Source of the DNA: Acipenser ruthenus
Taxonomy: Eukaryota; Chordata; Actinopteri; Acipenseriformes; Acipenseridae
Length of the DNA stretch: 64,000 nucleotides
Direction: 5' to 3'
Assembly (NCBI RefSeq): GCF_902713425.1
Contig: NC_081201.1
Location: 30,086,613-30,150,612 of the forward strand
Shown here: positions 36,870-63,502 of the stretch, one piece after another
How the letters are laid out: each line of letters starts with the position of its first letter
Position numbering within the stretch: position 1 is the first letter of the stretch
Made by a program: the position numbers and the translations under genes
The notes under the pieces: model-generated
What the model was told of the DNA's origin: nothing
The model's database searches: none
Seen by the model: only the letters and a program-made list of their open reading frames with translations

Positions 36870-39800
36870 ATGGCTGGGCATGAAGACAAGCAAGCAAGCA
36901 AGGACAAGTATGAAACCCCATCTGTTTCTGAGCTCCAACGCCTTCTGATGGTGAACCGAAAATCTACTGGACATGTCAATGAAGTCTGGCCAAATATATA
37001 TATAGGAGATGCGTATGTACTGTAAACTATTGAGTTACTTATACTATCCTGTATTGAATAATTAAATTCAATTTTTACCAAGTACACCAAAAAAGTGGAT
37101 CCAGGCCTAAAACACTGTTGGATTTCTAAATAAAATGGTCTAGTAGCATTGAAACCTCTGCTTTGTGGTAGCCTTGCACCATAAGAATGGAGTTATTACC
37201 AAGCATTTTCTTTTAATACACTGGCCACCAAAACATTGTAATGCAGGTCTTGAACTCACTACAATGTTTGGGTGAATGAAGAAATGCACTTCAATGTGTT
37301 TGTAACAAACCTATTGATATTTGTGACTTTTTTGTTTCTGATATCTTGGTCAGCATATCTCACATTTTCTCTTTTTTTTTTAGCTCATTGGAAGTCTATT
37401 CCTTCTTATATACATTCACCCAATTATTATTTGCAAAATATAATGTACTGTATTACTTCAAATTAACGCCACCCTCAAATTAATGCCCCACTCAGATATC
37501 ATCTTTTTAATAGACGCCGCTCTCAATAAAGAAACTGAAAGGTATTTTTTTTTCTACCCCGGCTCAAAAAATAAAGAAAGAAACGTGCAACTCTGCCTAT
37601 GTACATGACACCCCTGAAGAGACTGCAACTTCAATCCAGCATGTACATATATATGTACGGTACTGTGCAAAAGTTTTAGGCAGGTGTGAAAAAAATGCTG
37701 TAAAGTAAGAATGCTTTCAAAAATAGACATGTTAATAGATTGTATTTTTAAATAAACTAAATGCAAAGTGAGTGAACAGAAGAAAAATCTAAATCAAATC
37801 CATATTTGGTGTGACCACCCTTTGCCTTCAAAACAGCATCAATTCTTCTAGGTACACTTGCACAAAGTCAGGGATTTTGTAGGCATATAGTCAGGTGTAT
37901 GATTAAACAATTATACCAAACAGGTGCTAATGATCATCAATTCAATATGTAGGTTGAAACACAATCATTAACTGAAACAGAAACAGCTGTGTAGGAGGAA
38001 TAAAACTGGGTGAGGAACAGCCAAACTCAGCTAACAAGGTGAGGTTGCTGAAGACAGTTTACTGTCAAAAGTCATACACCATGGCAAGACTGAGCACAGC
38101 AACAAGACACAAGGTAGTTCTACTGCATCAGCAAGGTCTCTCCCATGTAGAAATTTCAAGGCAGACAGGGGTTTCCAGATGTGCTGTCCAAGCTCTTTTG
38201 AAGAAGCACAAAGAAACGGGCAACTTTGAGGACCGTAGACGCAGTGGTCAGCCAAGGAAACTTACTGCAGCAGATGAAAGACACATCATGCTTACTTCCC
38301 TTCGCAATCGGAAGATGTCCAGCAGTGCCATCAGCTCAGAATTGGCAGAAAACAGTGGGACCCTGGTACGCCCATCTACTATCCGGAGAGGTCTGGTCAG
38401 AAGTGGCCTTCATGGGGGCTCCCAAGTGGCGCATCCAGTAAAGGCGCTCCAGTGAGTGCAGGATGCGCTCTATAGCCTGCAAGACGCGAGTTCAAATCCA
38501 GGCTATTCCTTTGCCGATCGAGGACGGGAGCTCCCAAGGGGCGGCGCACAATTGGCCGAGCGTCGCCCGGGGGGAGGGAGGGTTAGGTCGGTCAGGGTGT
38601 CCTCGGCTCAACGCGCACTAGCGACCCCTGTAGTCTGGCCGGGCGCCTGCGGGCTTGCCTGTAGCTGCCCGAGAGCTGCGTTGTCCTCCGACGCTGTAAC
38701 TCTTGGGTGGCTGCATGGTGAGTCTGCAGTGTGAAAAAAAGTGGTCGGCTTGACGGCACACGCTTCGGAGGACAGCGTGTGTTCATCTTCGCCCTCCCGA
38801 GTCAGCGCAGGGGTGGTAGCGGTGAGTTCATCTTCGCCCTCCCGAGTCAGCGCAGGGGTGGTAGTGGTGAGTCGACCGTAATAAATAATTGGCCATTCCA
38901 AATTGGGAGAAAATAATAAAAATAATTGGCAACGACTAAATTAAAAAAAAATAAAAATAGTCTTCATGGAAGACTTGCGGCCAAAAAGCCATACCTCCGA
39001 TGTGGAAACAAGGCCAAGCGACTCAACTATGCACGAAAACACAGGAACTGGGGTGCAGAAAAATGGCAGCAGGTGCTCTGGACTGATGAGTCAAAATTTG
39101 AAATATTTGGCTGTAGCAGAAGGCAGTTTGTTCGCCGAAGGGCTGGAGAGCGGTACACGAATGAGTGTCTGCAGGCAAAAGTGAAGCATGGTGGAGGTTC
39201 CTTGCAAGTTTGGGGCTGCATTTCTGCAAATGGAGTTGGGGATTTGGTCAGAATTAATGGTCTCCTCAATGCTGAGAAGTACAGGCAGATACTTATCCAT
39301 CATGTAATACCATCAGGGAGGCATCTGATTGGCCCCAAATTTATTCTGCAGCATGACAACGACCCCAAACATACAGCGAAAGTCATTAAGAACTATCTTC
39401 AGCGTAAAGAAGAACAAGGAGTCCTGGAAGTGATGGTATGGCCCCCACAGAGCCCTGATCTCAACATCATCGAGTCTGTCTGGGATTACATGAAGAGAGA
39501 GAAGCAACTGAGGCTGCCTAAATCCACAGAAGAACTGTGGTTAGTTCTCCAAGATGTTTGGGCCAACCTACCTGCCGAGTTCCTTCAAAAACTGTGTGCA
39601 AGTGTACCTAGAAGAATTGATGCTGTTTTGAAGGCAAAGGGTGGTCACACCGAATATTGATTTGATGTAGATTTTTCTTCTGTTCACTCACTTTGCATTT
39701 TGTTAATTGATAAATATAAACTATTAACATGTCTATTTTTGAAAGCATTCTTACTTTACAGCATTTTTTCATACCTGCCTAAAACTTTTGCACAGTACTG

Positions 39801-42800
39801 TATATATAAAAAACTTGCTTACTATCTATGAGAAGATTTAGTTTCGGTTTCTCTTACAGAGAAATTACAAACAAGCAGGTAAATTACAGTGAGAAAAAAA
39901 AAATAACCGAGTAGGATATATTTTAGTTTGAACAGAAATCAAACCGATATTCAGAGGTAATATTTTGTTAAGAAAAACAACTACATCACACTCAACTACT
40001 GTTCTCTCACCTCTTCTTGTCCCGCCTCATAGCAACCAAAACACACTTCTGATTCGCTGGTACAGTACTCCCATGACCTCCAAACTCCCACCTAATAGGC
40101 TCTTGTTAACTGCAGTAAATGTACTGGATTCAAGCCCAAAAACACACAAGAGATAGTGCTGCAGATCAGAGCCTCTCATGGCGCCGTTTCTAAAATGCCT
40201 TAAATCATTTAATAAAATATTGCAGCGTTTGTAAAGCATAGTATTATTAATAAAGACCGCCCTCGAATAAGCGCCACCCTCGTTTAAGGGCTGCAGTCAT
40301 TTTGATCAATTTAAAATAAACGCAGCGGCGCCAAATTGAAGTAATACGGTATGTGTTTGTTGATTTGGTGTAATTTATTATTGTTAACTTAATATATAAT
40401 TAAATTAAAACTTCTAATTATTTTTTTTAGGTACACTGCACGAGACAAAGGCACACTGCTTAATCTTGGTATCACCCATATTGTCAATGCTGCTCATGGA
40501 ATATACCATATTAACACTGGAGCCAAGTACTACAGTGACACGCAGATGCATTACCTTGGCGTAGAGGCAGATGATGACCCCGAGTTTGACTTGAGCCCAT
40601 TCTTTTATCCGACTGCTAAGTTTATAAGGGCAGGTCTTAATTCACCGAAAGGTAATTGTGTATACACTGCCCTTACCAAATGATCTTCGATAGCACCACA
40701 ATGGCAATACCAAGGGACTGAAGTAGCTGAAGGGCAGCTGCAATGCCATGACTACATACAGTGGTTACATTTTCATATTTTGGCATATCAATCACAGTAG
40801 TATGAAACAGTCCACACTGTGGTAATGCATTGCAGTAGTATAGACCACTGTGTATCATTTGTTTAAAACCATTGTTCTGCCATTGTTTTAATATTGAGAT
40901 TTGATAATGGTTCTTACACTTTCTGTATGGGTGGTTGAATGAAAAGATCTGTTTTGAAATAAGCTACCGATGATCCCAAGTAAAGTTCTGCCTTGACCTG
41001 CACTGTCGTCAGATTTAAACCCCACTGGGATTTTTTGGTATGAGATTGAGACTTCGATGTCACCAAACACAATCACGGACTACCTTAAACCAAATAGAAC
41101 ATTCTGTTCTTTTTAAAATGCCCTTGGGTGTAGATGAAGCAGTTACTGTTCAAATACGTAAAATACCCGACAACTAGGAAGCATGCCATATGTCTGCAAC
41201 ACGTTGCCCACTCATCGTACAAGGTTATATATGACATTTCTAAAGCAACAGCAAAAGCTGAGCGAGGTAAAGAAACCCAAATGCTATTAGCTAGATGGGG
41301 CAAGAAAACAGCAAGGGAAACATGGAGCTATTTCTCTGACTTGACACTGTATGACACAGTTGGCTCAAGTCACCAGAACTCCAGTATGCCATGTCTGTAA
41401 CTGACAAAGCCAGCAGACACAGATGTCAGTGCAGCAACCTGCACTTGTGCAACAAGTCAGATAGGCATCTGCAAAGTTGCTACATTTGGAGCGAGTATCT
41501 GGTTGTTGCAACAGCTTGGGGTGAATGAGAAGGTTAACTTTAAACTTTTCGCACAGTGTTCAAAACTGTTCAGAACTTTTATTTTGCAGGTCACTAAGGG
41601 CCCTATTCATAAAAGTACTTGCCGACTGCCGTAATACAATGAATTTCATTTAAAACTAACGAAAATGTCAGGCGACTGTCGCAAAGCACTTTATGAATGG
41701 GTATACAGTTGTTCAAGCACAAAAATCGGTCTCTTTTTGATGACATCATCAGCATTATTAATGTTCCCTGGCTGCCGTTGATAGCTGTTGCAAAACGGAA
41801 TCCATCGACAGTACTACTGAAACCCGAGTCTGCAGCTGCCAGTCACGGGCAGTTTGCAAAACCTGATCGAGTCTCGTACAGAGGCTCGATCAGTGTTTTG
41901 TGCAATACCAAGCAAGCCCATGAAAATAAAGAGGTTCACACAGGCAGGATTCGTCCAAACTGTTTATTGTGAACACAGGTAAAATAAATAAAAAGAAAAG
42001 TACCGCTGTCAGCCGCGGATCACGGCAAAAAAAAAACACTGTCTATTCTCAGTCTCTCACTTGCTCTCCGCTTCACAGCACTGTTTCAAAATGATTATGC
42101 CAAAGAATATGTTCTTGTGTGAGTATATATTTATATTAAACATTTTCCTTCATATAAAGCTACAGATTTTTTTTTTTTTTCAAAATAGGCAGTGTTGTAT
42201 GTCAAACTGTAGCACAGCAAGTGTAGTAAGAAAACAAATAGTCTGCCGAGGCTGTCGTTAGTTTAGACTTGACTGTAGAAAGCGTTCAATAACTTTTTGC
42301 ATTTTGCTGTCGTTCACTCTTATGAATACAGGTTGATGCTCAGGACCGTTGAAAACGTAATGCTAATGAGGTAATCGTTAACCTTTCTCTCAATTTGTTA
42401 AAAACATGCCTTCATAGCCGAAAAGCGTTGGGGCTTAACGACACATCTGAATTCTCTCTTATGAATAGCAACTGCCATTAAATAGGCAGCTATGGACTAA
42501 ATCCGATCATGTACTCCTGTTTTCTCATTTCGACAGGAGTTAACCCTTTATGTGTGTAGAAGAAATGCTAGGGTAAAAGAGCTGTCCATTACACAGCAGA
42601 TTCATTTCTTATGCTAATATAGGTATTCATTGATGTAATGATATATTATATAACTTTTTTTCTTGCAGGGAAAGTGTTTGTCAACTGTGCAATGGGTGTC
42701 AGTCGTTCTGCAACTCTGGTGTTAGCCTACCTAATGATCTGCAAGAATGTGACTCTGCTGGAAGCAATCAAGGCAGTCTGCGAACACAGAGATGTCTTTC

Positions 42801-42883
42801 CCAATTCGGGATTTCTGAGCCAGCTTAGACAACTAGACCTCGCTCTAACACTAGAGAGAAGAAAGAAAAAGAAGCCACAGTAA
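36870..42883 (+). CDS. dusp13b: Gene D: DUSP13B/TMDP-like phosphatase with N-C-x5-R active-site motif
   Basis: Three coding exons: 36870-37012, 40431-40651 and 42669-42883 (stop TAA), phases 2 and 1, giving 192 residues. The ATG lies two bases after an acceptor-like TTTTAG, so a non-coding exon probably precedes it. Exon 1 has [18 protein letters not shown] and [12 protein letters not shown]. Exon 2 has [24 protein letters not shown] and [11 protein letters not shown] (general acid Asp96), all close to human DUSP13B. Exon 3 has [21 protein letters not shown] and [10 protein letters not shown]. Cys128 and Arg134 are present, but the invariant His before the Cys is Asn127 (codon AAC). In other PTPs this His tunes the Cys pKa, and replacing it weakens catalysis. 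Expression and activity are not known. Intron 1 is filled by a nested transposon cluster (37448-40349). A basic tail (RRKKKKPQ) ends the protein. Confidence 0.9.
38081..39660 (+). pseudogene. Tc1 transposase interrupted by a SINE, otherwise open
   Basis: The N-terminal part (38081-38415) starts [15 protein letters not shown] and has the paired helix-turn-helix ([19 protein letters not shown]) and the RRSGQPRKL linker. After the SINE and its duplicated target (to 38969) the frame continues with [17 protein letters not shown] (first catalytic Asp), [13 protein letters not shown] (second Asp), [13 protein letters not shown] (Glu, DD34E type) and ends GGHTEY at 39660. Insert plus target duplication is 554 bp, and the outer parts are in the same frame once that length is discounted. 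I see no other break. As it stands the gene cannot make a full transposase. Confidence 0.9.
38416..38960 (+). mobile_element. long tRNA-derived SINE, 545 bp, with 9-bp target duplication
   Basis: The head looks like a tRNA gene: an A-box region near GTGGCGCATCCAGTAAAGG and a B box GAGTTCAAATCCAGGC at about 38489-38504. A GC-rich body and an A-rich tail follow. It is flanked by (C/T)CTTCATGG at 38407-38415 and 38961-38969. A 45-bp segment of the body is duplicated in tandem (starts 38782 and 38827). From memory this family is abundant in sturgeon-lineage genomes; it supports, but does not prove, the source. Confidence 0.85.
40431..40651 (+). CDS. dusp13b: exon 2 of gene D (start of the phosphatase core)
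   Basis: Listed separately because its phase-1 donor could feed either of two downstream catalytic exons. It begins after TTTTTTTTAG, encodes [19 protein letters not shown] through to [11 protein letters not shown], and ends AAA-G before GTAATT. Both the exon at 42669 (own gene) and the exon at 45800 (DUSP29-like) begin in the phase that continues this frame. Confidence 0.9.
41598..41702. repeat. 105-bp hairpin MITE, Harbinger-like ends
   Basis: CCTATTCATAAAAGTACTTG at the left pairs with AAGCACTTTATGAATGGG at the right over most of 29 bases. Similar TTATGAATA ends occur at about 42328 and 42462, so a larger or composite element up to about 42475 is possible. No transposase is present. It lies in intron 2 of gene D. 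Confidence 0.5.
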
Positions 42884-42953
42884 TTCTAATTATAATGTAT
42901 CACTCTTCTGCTTAAAGAAGCAGCTTCTACAATTAATATTTTTTAACAGTTTG

Positions 42954-42959
42954 AATAAA
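42954..42959 (+). terminator. poly(A) signal of gene D
   Basis: AATAAA 71 bases after the stop codon of gene D. It would define the transcript ending in the Asn-Cys exon. Confidence 0.65.
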
Positions 42960-45799
42960 GCATCCTAGAAATATAATTATAAATATATATATATTTATAA
43001 CTGAATTGGAATGCCCTTGAGTTGTACAGCAAATAAATAAGTCCTCTATCTTTAACTGGCCCTGACACTTCGCTCTATATAATCCAAGTGCTTACCATTT
43101 CTTAAATTCCATTTGGCAAACACACAACATGATGGAAATACATAAACAAGTAGTTGGTTTCCTGAGAATGCTTATTCATGAAATTAGACTTTGACTTAAA
43201 TAACTCTTGAGTTAAAGTTTTGTGAATATACTGTTCCTTTAAGACCTACAAGAGTTAAAGTTTCTTCCAAGCAGAAACCAGAATAAACTTCCTGTGTTGA
43301 AGATGCCCGAACGAAAATTGTTCAATGTTTTACTAATATTTTAACACTGAAGATTTACAAAACATATTTCTTCTTTGAAATAGTTGTTTTAAACTGGGGT
43401 TAAAACAGTACATCAGTGGTGCACAAAAAAGTATTTGTGGTGGAATTGTGTAGTGTACCTGCAGAGTGTTTAGAAACTGTAACAGACACAGTGATGAGAC
43501 GTGAATGGTAAATAATAAATTAAGCTTTGAGAAAATATTCATACATGAGAAAAGGTTTGATTGAGTTTCTCTGTGTGTTGATTAAGTAGAAATGGTAGGT
43601 CTTACTCAGGGTTTGCATTTTAAGGTTGTTACATTAGGTTCCACCTACCTGACTTGTCAGAGTGTGGGATAAGTCCTATTAGAATGGCATAAGTGTTACT
43701 AGAGTACAGTATAGTAGAGTACTGGTCAGGTCCCATTACTGCACTTAAACCCTTCTGATCTGGACACCTTCAGCAATATAAGCCTACATGAACTCAACAC
43801 AACTGCATCGTAGTCTGTGCTACCAAGCTGAATTCCAATACTAATACAGCTGGGATAATGTTATGGTACAGAACACAAACAAACAAGCAAAGCAAGTGAT
43901 GGTGCATTACATTTGCAATAAAACAATTATTTAACTGAATTAGAAGAGTTTCATTTTACAAAATGTTGTGTCGTATAACTTGATATAGAACAGACTAATT
44001 TTGGCAACAAATGCATAAGTTGTTAAAAAGTAGTTTGCAAGGCATGCACACCAGGTGATTACATTTTCACAAAGAAATGACCAGGCAGGCTAAAGTGGAT
44101 GATCAATTGTCTGTTAAAATAGAAATACTCATGACACAAGTTATTAAAATAATTAAACATAGCAATTAAAGAAATGCCACCGGTACTCCAGATGACAGCA
44201 GTGCTTAAAGATAAACAAGTAAATTAAACCTGAAAGAAATATACAGTGGTGTTATTTTCACTATAGAATAAAATGCCATTACCATTACTTTAACAGTTTC
44301 ATAATAACCCAGGCCCACTTTGCTTACAGTGTTTTGCTCAGCTTTAGCTTGGCATGTTCGTGTTATTACTTAATTGTCTTTAGATTTTTACATGACAACC
44401 CCCCCCCCCCCCCCCAAAATGTCCTGAACGAGCCACCGAATATTACTGAAAATCTAAATTAAATAAAGAGATTTGTAACCAGGTTTTAAACTTTGATACA
44501 GCTTTTTTTTTTTTTTTACTTTATCGATAACATAATATAATTGGTTGTTGTTAAAATTCAGCGCCTCCATTGCAGCTGAAATTCTCCATTCAATCACTTT
44601 AAAGAAATTGTATTAAAAATGAATAAACTAGAAAATATTGGTCACCTGGGGCTGGTTGATAATGCAAAGTGATATGGATTTTGTAATCGAGATTACTTTT
44701 ATCTGGATCGTTTTGATCCAGTTTTTCAGAAAAAGTCACAGCTGAATTACATTTATTCAGATTACTTATTGCTTTATATTATAGAAACAAACCTACAGTT
44801 TATTTTAAAGACCTGTTTTTCTAAATGCTATCAAAAATAGTGCATCACAGTTACAACCAACAGACTTGAAGAAATTAGAAATAGACCAGATTAAGGGAAC
44901 TCAATTTATTTTTCATGGGAAGAAGTTTGCATTCAGGATTTGGTTACCTAAATATTATATTGTACCTTTCTCGTATCCATTAGTATAATGTACAATACAG
45001 TTTATTATCAAGTCTTGGGATCTACAGTATTGGATAATTTAAACATTTCATGTAGTTTTTAATGAAGTGGAAATGATAATCACACATACTGTACCATGCA
45101 ATGTCTTTCCTGGAGAACTGATCCAACCTAATTGTACATTAAACTGTACACAACACACAAGAGGATATATATTGACTGCCACTTTGGACTAAAGCATTGG
45201 ACTAGATTTGTCTTTAAAAGATTATACACTTTCCATAAAATCAACTATGGCTAATAGAAAGGAATCATACTGAGTTTGCTAACATTTATAGAACATGATA
45301 TTGTTCTGGCTTATCCTTTTAAATAAATGTCACACCTCAGAATGTGAATTGACTGAATTGTGAAGTAGAGAGGATACAGCGCCTCAGGTTCATTAGTCTA
45401 TATCTGATTCAGAGGATGGGGGCCTAGACGGGGTGGAATTGGACCCCCTAAAATGTACAGTCATACTTCAGTCATGTTTGCAAAAAATTAATATGTATTG
45501 CCTTATTTATAGCACATTTTAAACTGTTCTCCACCTGGAACTACCTGGGGTTTCCCCAAAATATTATTTTGGTTCCAGAGAACAGTATTAAATATTTTAT
45601 CAATGAGGATAAAAAAAAGGCAGCATTTGACACAATCCTCTGAGTAGCCATACATCTCATACTTGAATGCAAAGATCTCCATTAATGCAATTTCAGACAG
45701 GTACAGTATCCATCCTTTACCTAAAGGTTATAAAGAGACTTTATAAACAGTACAATTTAGGAAATGTTTTCCTGAAAATGTCTTTTTTTTCTTTTTTAG
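42960..45799. other. stretch between gene D and orphan exon E, no DUSP exons 1-2
   Basis: I read this stretch for the conserved exon 1 end (VWP-x-YIGD) and exon 2 core ([17 protein letters not shown]) on the plus strand and found neither, nor recognisable remnants. It contains a run of 17 C at 44399-44415 and a poly(T) run at about 44503-44517. Confidence 0.55.
44399..44415. repeat. poly(C) run, 17 bases
   Basis: Uninterrupted C run, unusual in this AT-rich setting. Confidence 0.95.
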
Positions 45800-46086
45800 A
45801 TAAGCTTCTGGTACATTGTGCAATGGGAAGAAGCAGATCCGCCACTCTGGTTCTAACCTACCTAATGATTTATAAAAACATGACAGTTGTGGATGCGATT
45901 AATGAAGTGATTAAGCACAGGAGCATTTTACCCAATCGTGGCTTTTTAAAACAGCCAAGACAACTTGACATAAATCTGCTAATAGAGAGAAAGAATGCAA
46001 AGAATGAGGTCAATTCAAATAGTGAACAAAATGGAGAAAAGAAAGATACAGTAGATTTAACAGATTGTAATCATGGAAGAGACTGA
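45800..46086 (+). CDS. dusp29: Exon E: orphan DUSP29-like catalytic exon (partial gene)
   Basis: A good acceptor (T-rich tract ending TTTTTTAG at 45799) opens an intact frame to TGA at 46086: [36 protein letters not shown], then [13 protein letters not shown]. Arg after HCAMG, VDAI and [10 protein letters not shown] match DUSP29 (DUPD1) better than DUSP13, and it is the copy nearest KAT6B, where DUSP29 sits in human. The HCx5R signature is complete. The entering phase (1) equals that of the other array genes. No exons 1 and 2 are seen in the 2.8 kb before it. It also has Pro in KQPRQLD where relatives have Leu, in the last helix. It could be a decaying DUSP29, or an alternative last exon of gene D. 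The acidic-polar tail is extended compared with genes A, C and D. Confidence 0.75.
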
Positions 46087-46331
46087 ACAGGATAGGAAGG
46101 AATTGCTTCACTGCAATCATGCTCGCTTTTCAATATGTCTCAAAATAATTGTCCTGTTATTTTCTGTCTGCAGAAAATTGTACACCAGCAAATTTTCATT
46201 TTTGCCAATCCACTACATAAAGTTCTAGCAGCCATAATGGGTTTAACATAGATAAATAGTTGGATGAAAGCTTTTGCTTGTTCTTTGGGAATTAGGTTTT
46301 TAATTTTATTGAAAATACTGTTTTGTCAGTA

Positions 46332-46362
<31 letters not shown>

Positions 46363-48292
46363 CACACCTGTATCTTGAAAAATAAGTAGCCCTAATTCTC
46401 CCTATGAACCTTGGCATATCAATTAGTTTTAGCAAAAACATATTTTACATTAAGCAATTCAACAATCCATTCCTCACATTACAGCAAGTTCAACCTTTAT
46501 CGTTCAGTGATTCAGCACTGGTGATGAAATTCATTCTTCTAAATTATAAACAGTAATAAGTCCCTCAACATGCTGTATCTGCTTTTGTGATCAGCATACC
46601 GATGACCACTGTAGACATGTTAAATTAACTGTTCATATATTCCATAGTGTGTGTTCAACTATCGACATGCATTTAGATCCAATGGCTAAAATGTAAGTAC
46701 TTATTTTGTGTCGACTGTGTATATACAGCATTGTACTAACATTTGGTGAATGAGCTTTATTAAAAGTTAACTTGTTTATTTGGTCCATAAAGGTATTTTT
46801 ATTTGCTTAAACAAAAAAAAAGGGAGGTATTACACAAAATATTTCTTAAATCCATCCACAATAAAATGTTTTAGGATTTTCTTTCTATGATATGGATTTT
46901 TGTTTTGTTCTACAATTACTCTCGTTAAAAGAAATCCACAGGCAGTTATTTTTAGAGGAATATAACAATATTTTTATAGGAAGACCCCCAGCTTCTGTAC
47001 TGCTAGAAATTACACAGAACAATGATTTGTATTTCATAGACACAAAAAAGTACACAAGTACTAATCACAGAAGTCCAAGAATGGCTCATCATAATTTATT
47101 TTATGTTAAAATGTACAGCTTTTTTGTGTATTTTTTGTGTATTGTTTTAAGTGACTGTCTAAAAAGATAACCGATAAATACAGGACTTTCATTCTGTTCT
47201 ATTTTGTACACATATCCAGCTTTCCTTCTCATTCTCAGTCACTCTGTACAGGTACAAATGCTACAAAAAAAGCAATATAAACAGACACAAATACAATTTG
47301 CTTTTTACATGCGACTTGCTAGCTTATTCACAGGCTACAGCTCTAAGTTTTTGTAAAATATAACTCCAACATTTTATATAAAGATAGAAAAATCTACAGA
47401 TGGAATGAAAATGTAAGGTTAAAGGCATTTTTGTAAAATAGCAACTTCAGACTAAATTTACCCTTTTTTTTAAAAATCCTGGGCATGTTCTTTGAAATGA
47501 TTTAGAACTGTACTGGTACAAACACTGAGATATGCTTCATTATTTAGACAGAAATCAGTTTGCATTTATAAAACAGAAAGCTGCCTCATTTAAATAATTT
47601 TGTTACAAAAGTACTGAATTATACACATTTAGCAATAAAACCTTTCAAACTTAACTGAAACAGGACTAAGTTTTACATTTTTACAGTATTAGAAATAACA
47701 AAAATATAGTTTCATCTTACTCCCATACTGGGGAAACCTAATCCAAGGCCAATCATTTTAAAAATGGCTTGCTATTAAGCACAACACTTGTACAGTACTA
47801 TCTTATGCACTGTCACTAACAAAGACTTTGTAGCATGCTATGTGTCACCATACCAAAATACAAACAAAAAAACAATACCATTTTACAATAACTTAAATAT
47901 ATAAAAGGCAGAAGAATGGAACACAAACTCAGAACTGGAGTTTTCTTTAAAAGGCTGTAATGTCCAAAAATCTTAGTTATAGCAGGCACATTAAATAGCT
48001 CCATTATACAGATCTGCCACACAAATGCAGTCCAACTGCTGAAGCCTTCTTTTCCACTGTTTAATAACTTAGGCTTCATTCATCAAAGGAGTATAACATA
48101 TGAAATCAACAAAGAAATGTCATCTTTATTTGATGATATAAGGCTTTCTATTTAAAAAAAAAAAAAAAAAAAAGCGCCTTCATAAAGACTTTTCATTCAT
48201 ACCAAGTGCTGGTTTTCAAAAAGTGATGCTCCAGGCATAATAGTGCATTTTGATATAAAATGCACTTTTAAATAGGAATTAACAAGGTACAT
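46087..48292. other. convergent 3' region between exon E and KAT6B
   Basis: It holds a long poly(A) tract (about 46335-46362) and, on the minus strand, AATAAA hexamers at 46756-46761, 46775-46780 and 47095-47100, any of which could end KAT6B. Most of 47.1-48.3 kb is then probably KAT6B 3' UTR. No other gene is recognised. Confidence 0.45.

Positions 48293-63502
<15,210 letters not shown>

Larger units (their letters stand above)
37658..39800 (+). mobile_element. Tc1-like element with a SINE inserted in its transposase
   Basis: The terminal inverted repeats are long (CTGTGCAAAAGTTTTAGGCA at the left, its complement at the right, continuing for tens of bases) with TA on both sides (37656-37657, 39801-39802). 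The transposase gene runs 38081-39660 and is split by a SINE (38416-38960). Without the SINE the element is about 1.6 kb, the usual Tc1 length. The ends are nearly identical, pointing to a fairly young insertion. Confidence 0.92.
37448..40349. mobile_element. non-autonomous DNA transposon split by a Tc1 insertion
   Basis: The ends match as inverted repeats: CTGTATTACTTCAAATT at 37448 and the complement of CCGTATTACTTCAATTT ending at 40349, about 20 of 26 bases alike, with TA on both outer sides. Subterminal GCCACCCTC-type motifs occur near both ends. Without the Tc1 insert (37658-39800) it is about 760 bp and has no transposase. The family is unassigned. Confidence 0.6.

Noticed and set aside
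46892-47170. 92-codon frame between exon E and KAT6B
   Set aside because: No recognisable domain, AT-rich composition, and it lies in the probable KAT6B 3' UTR.
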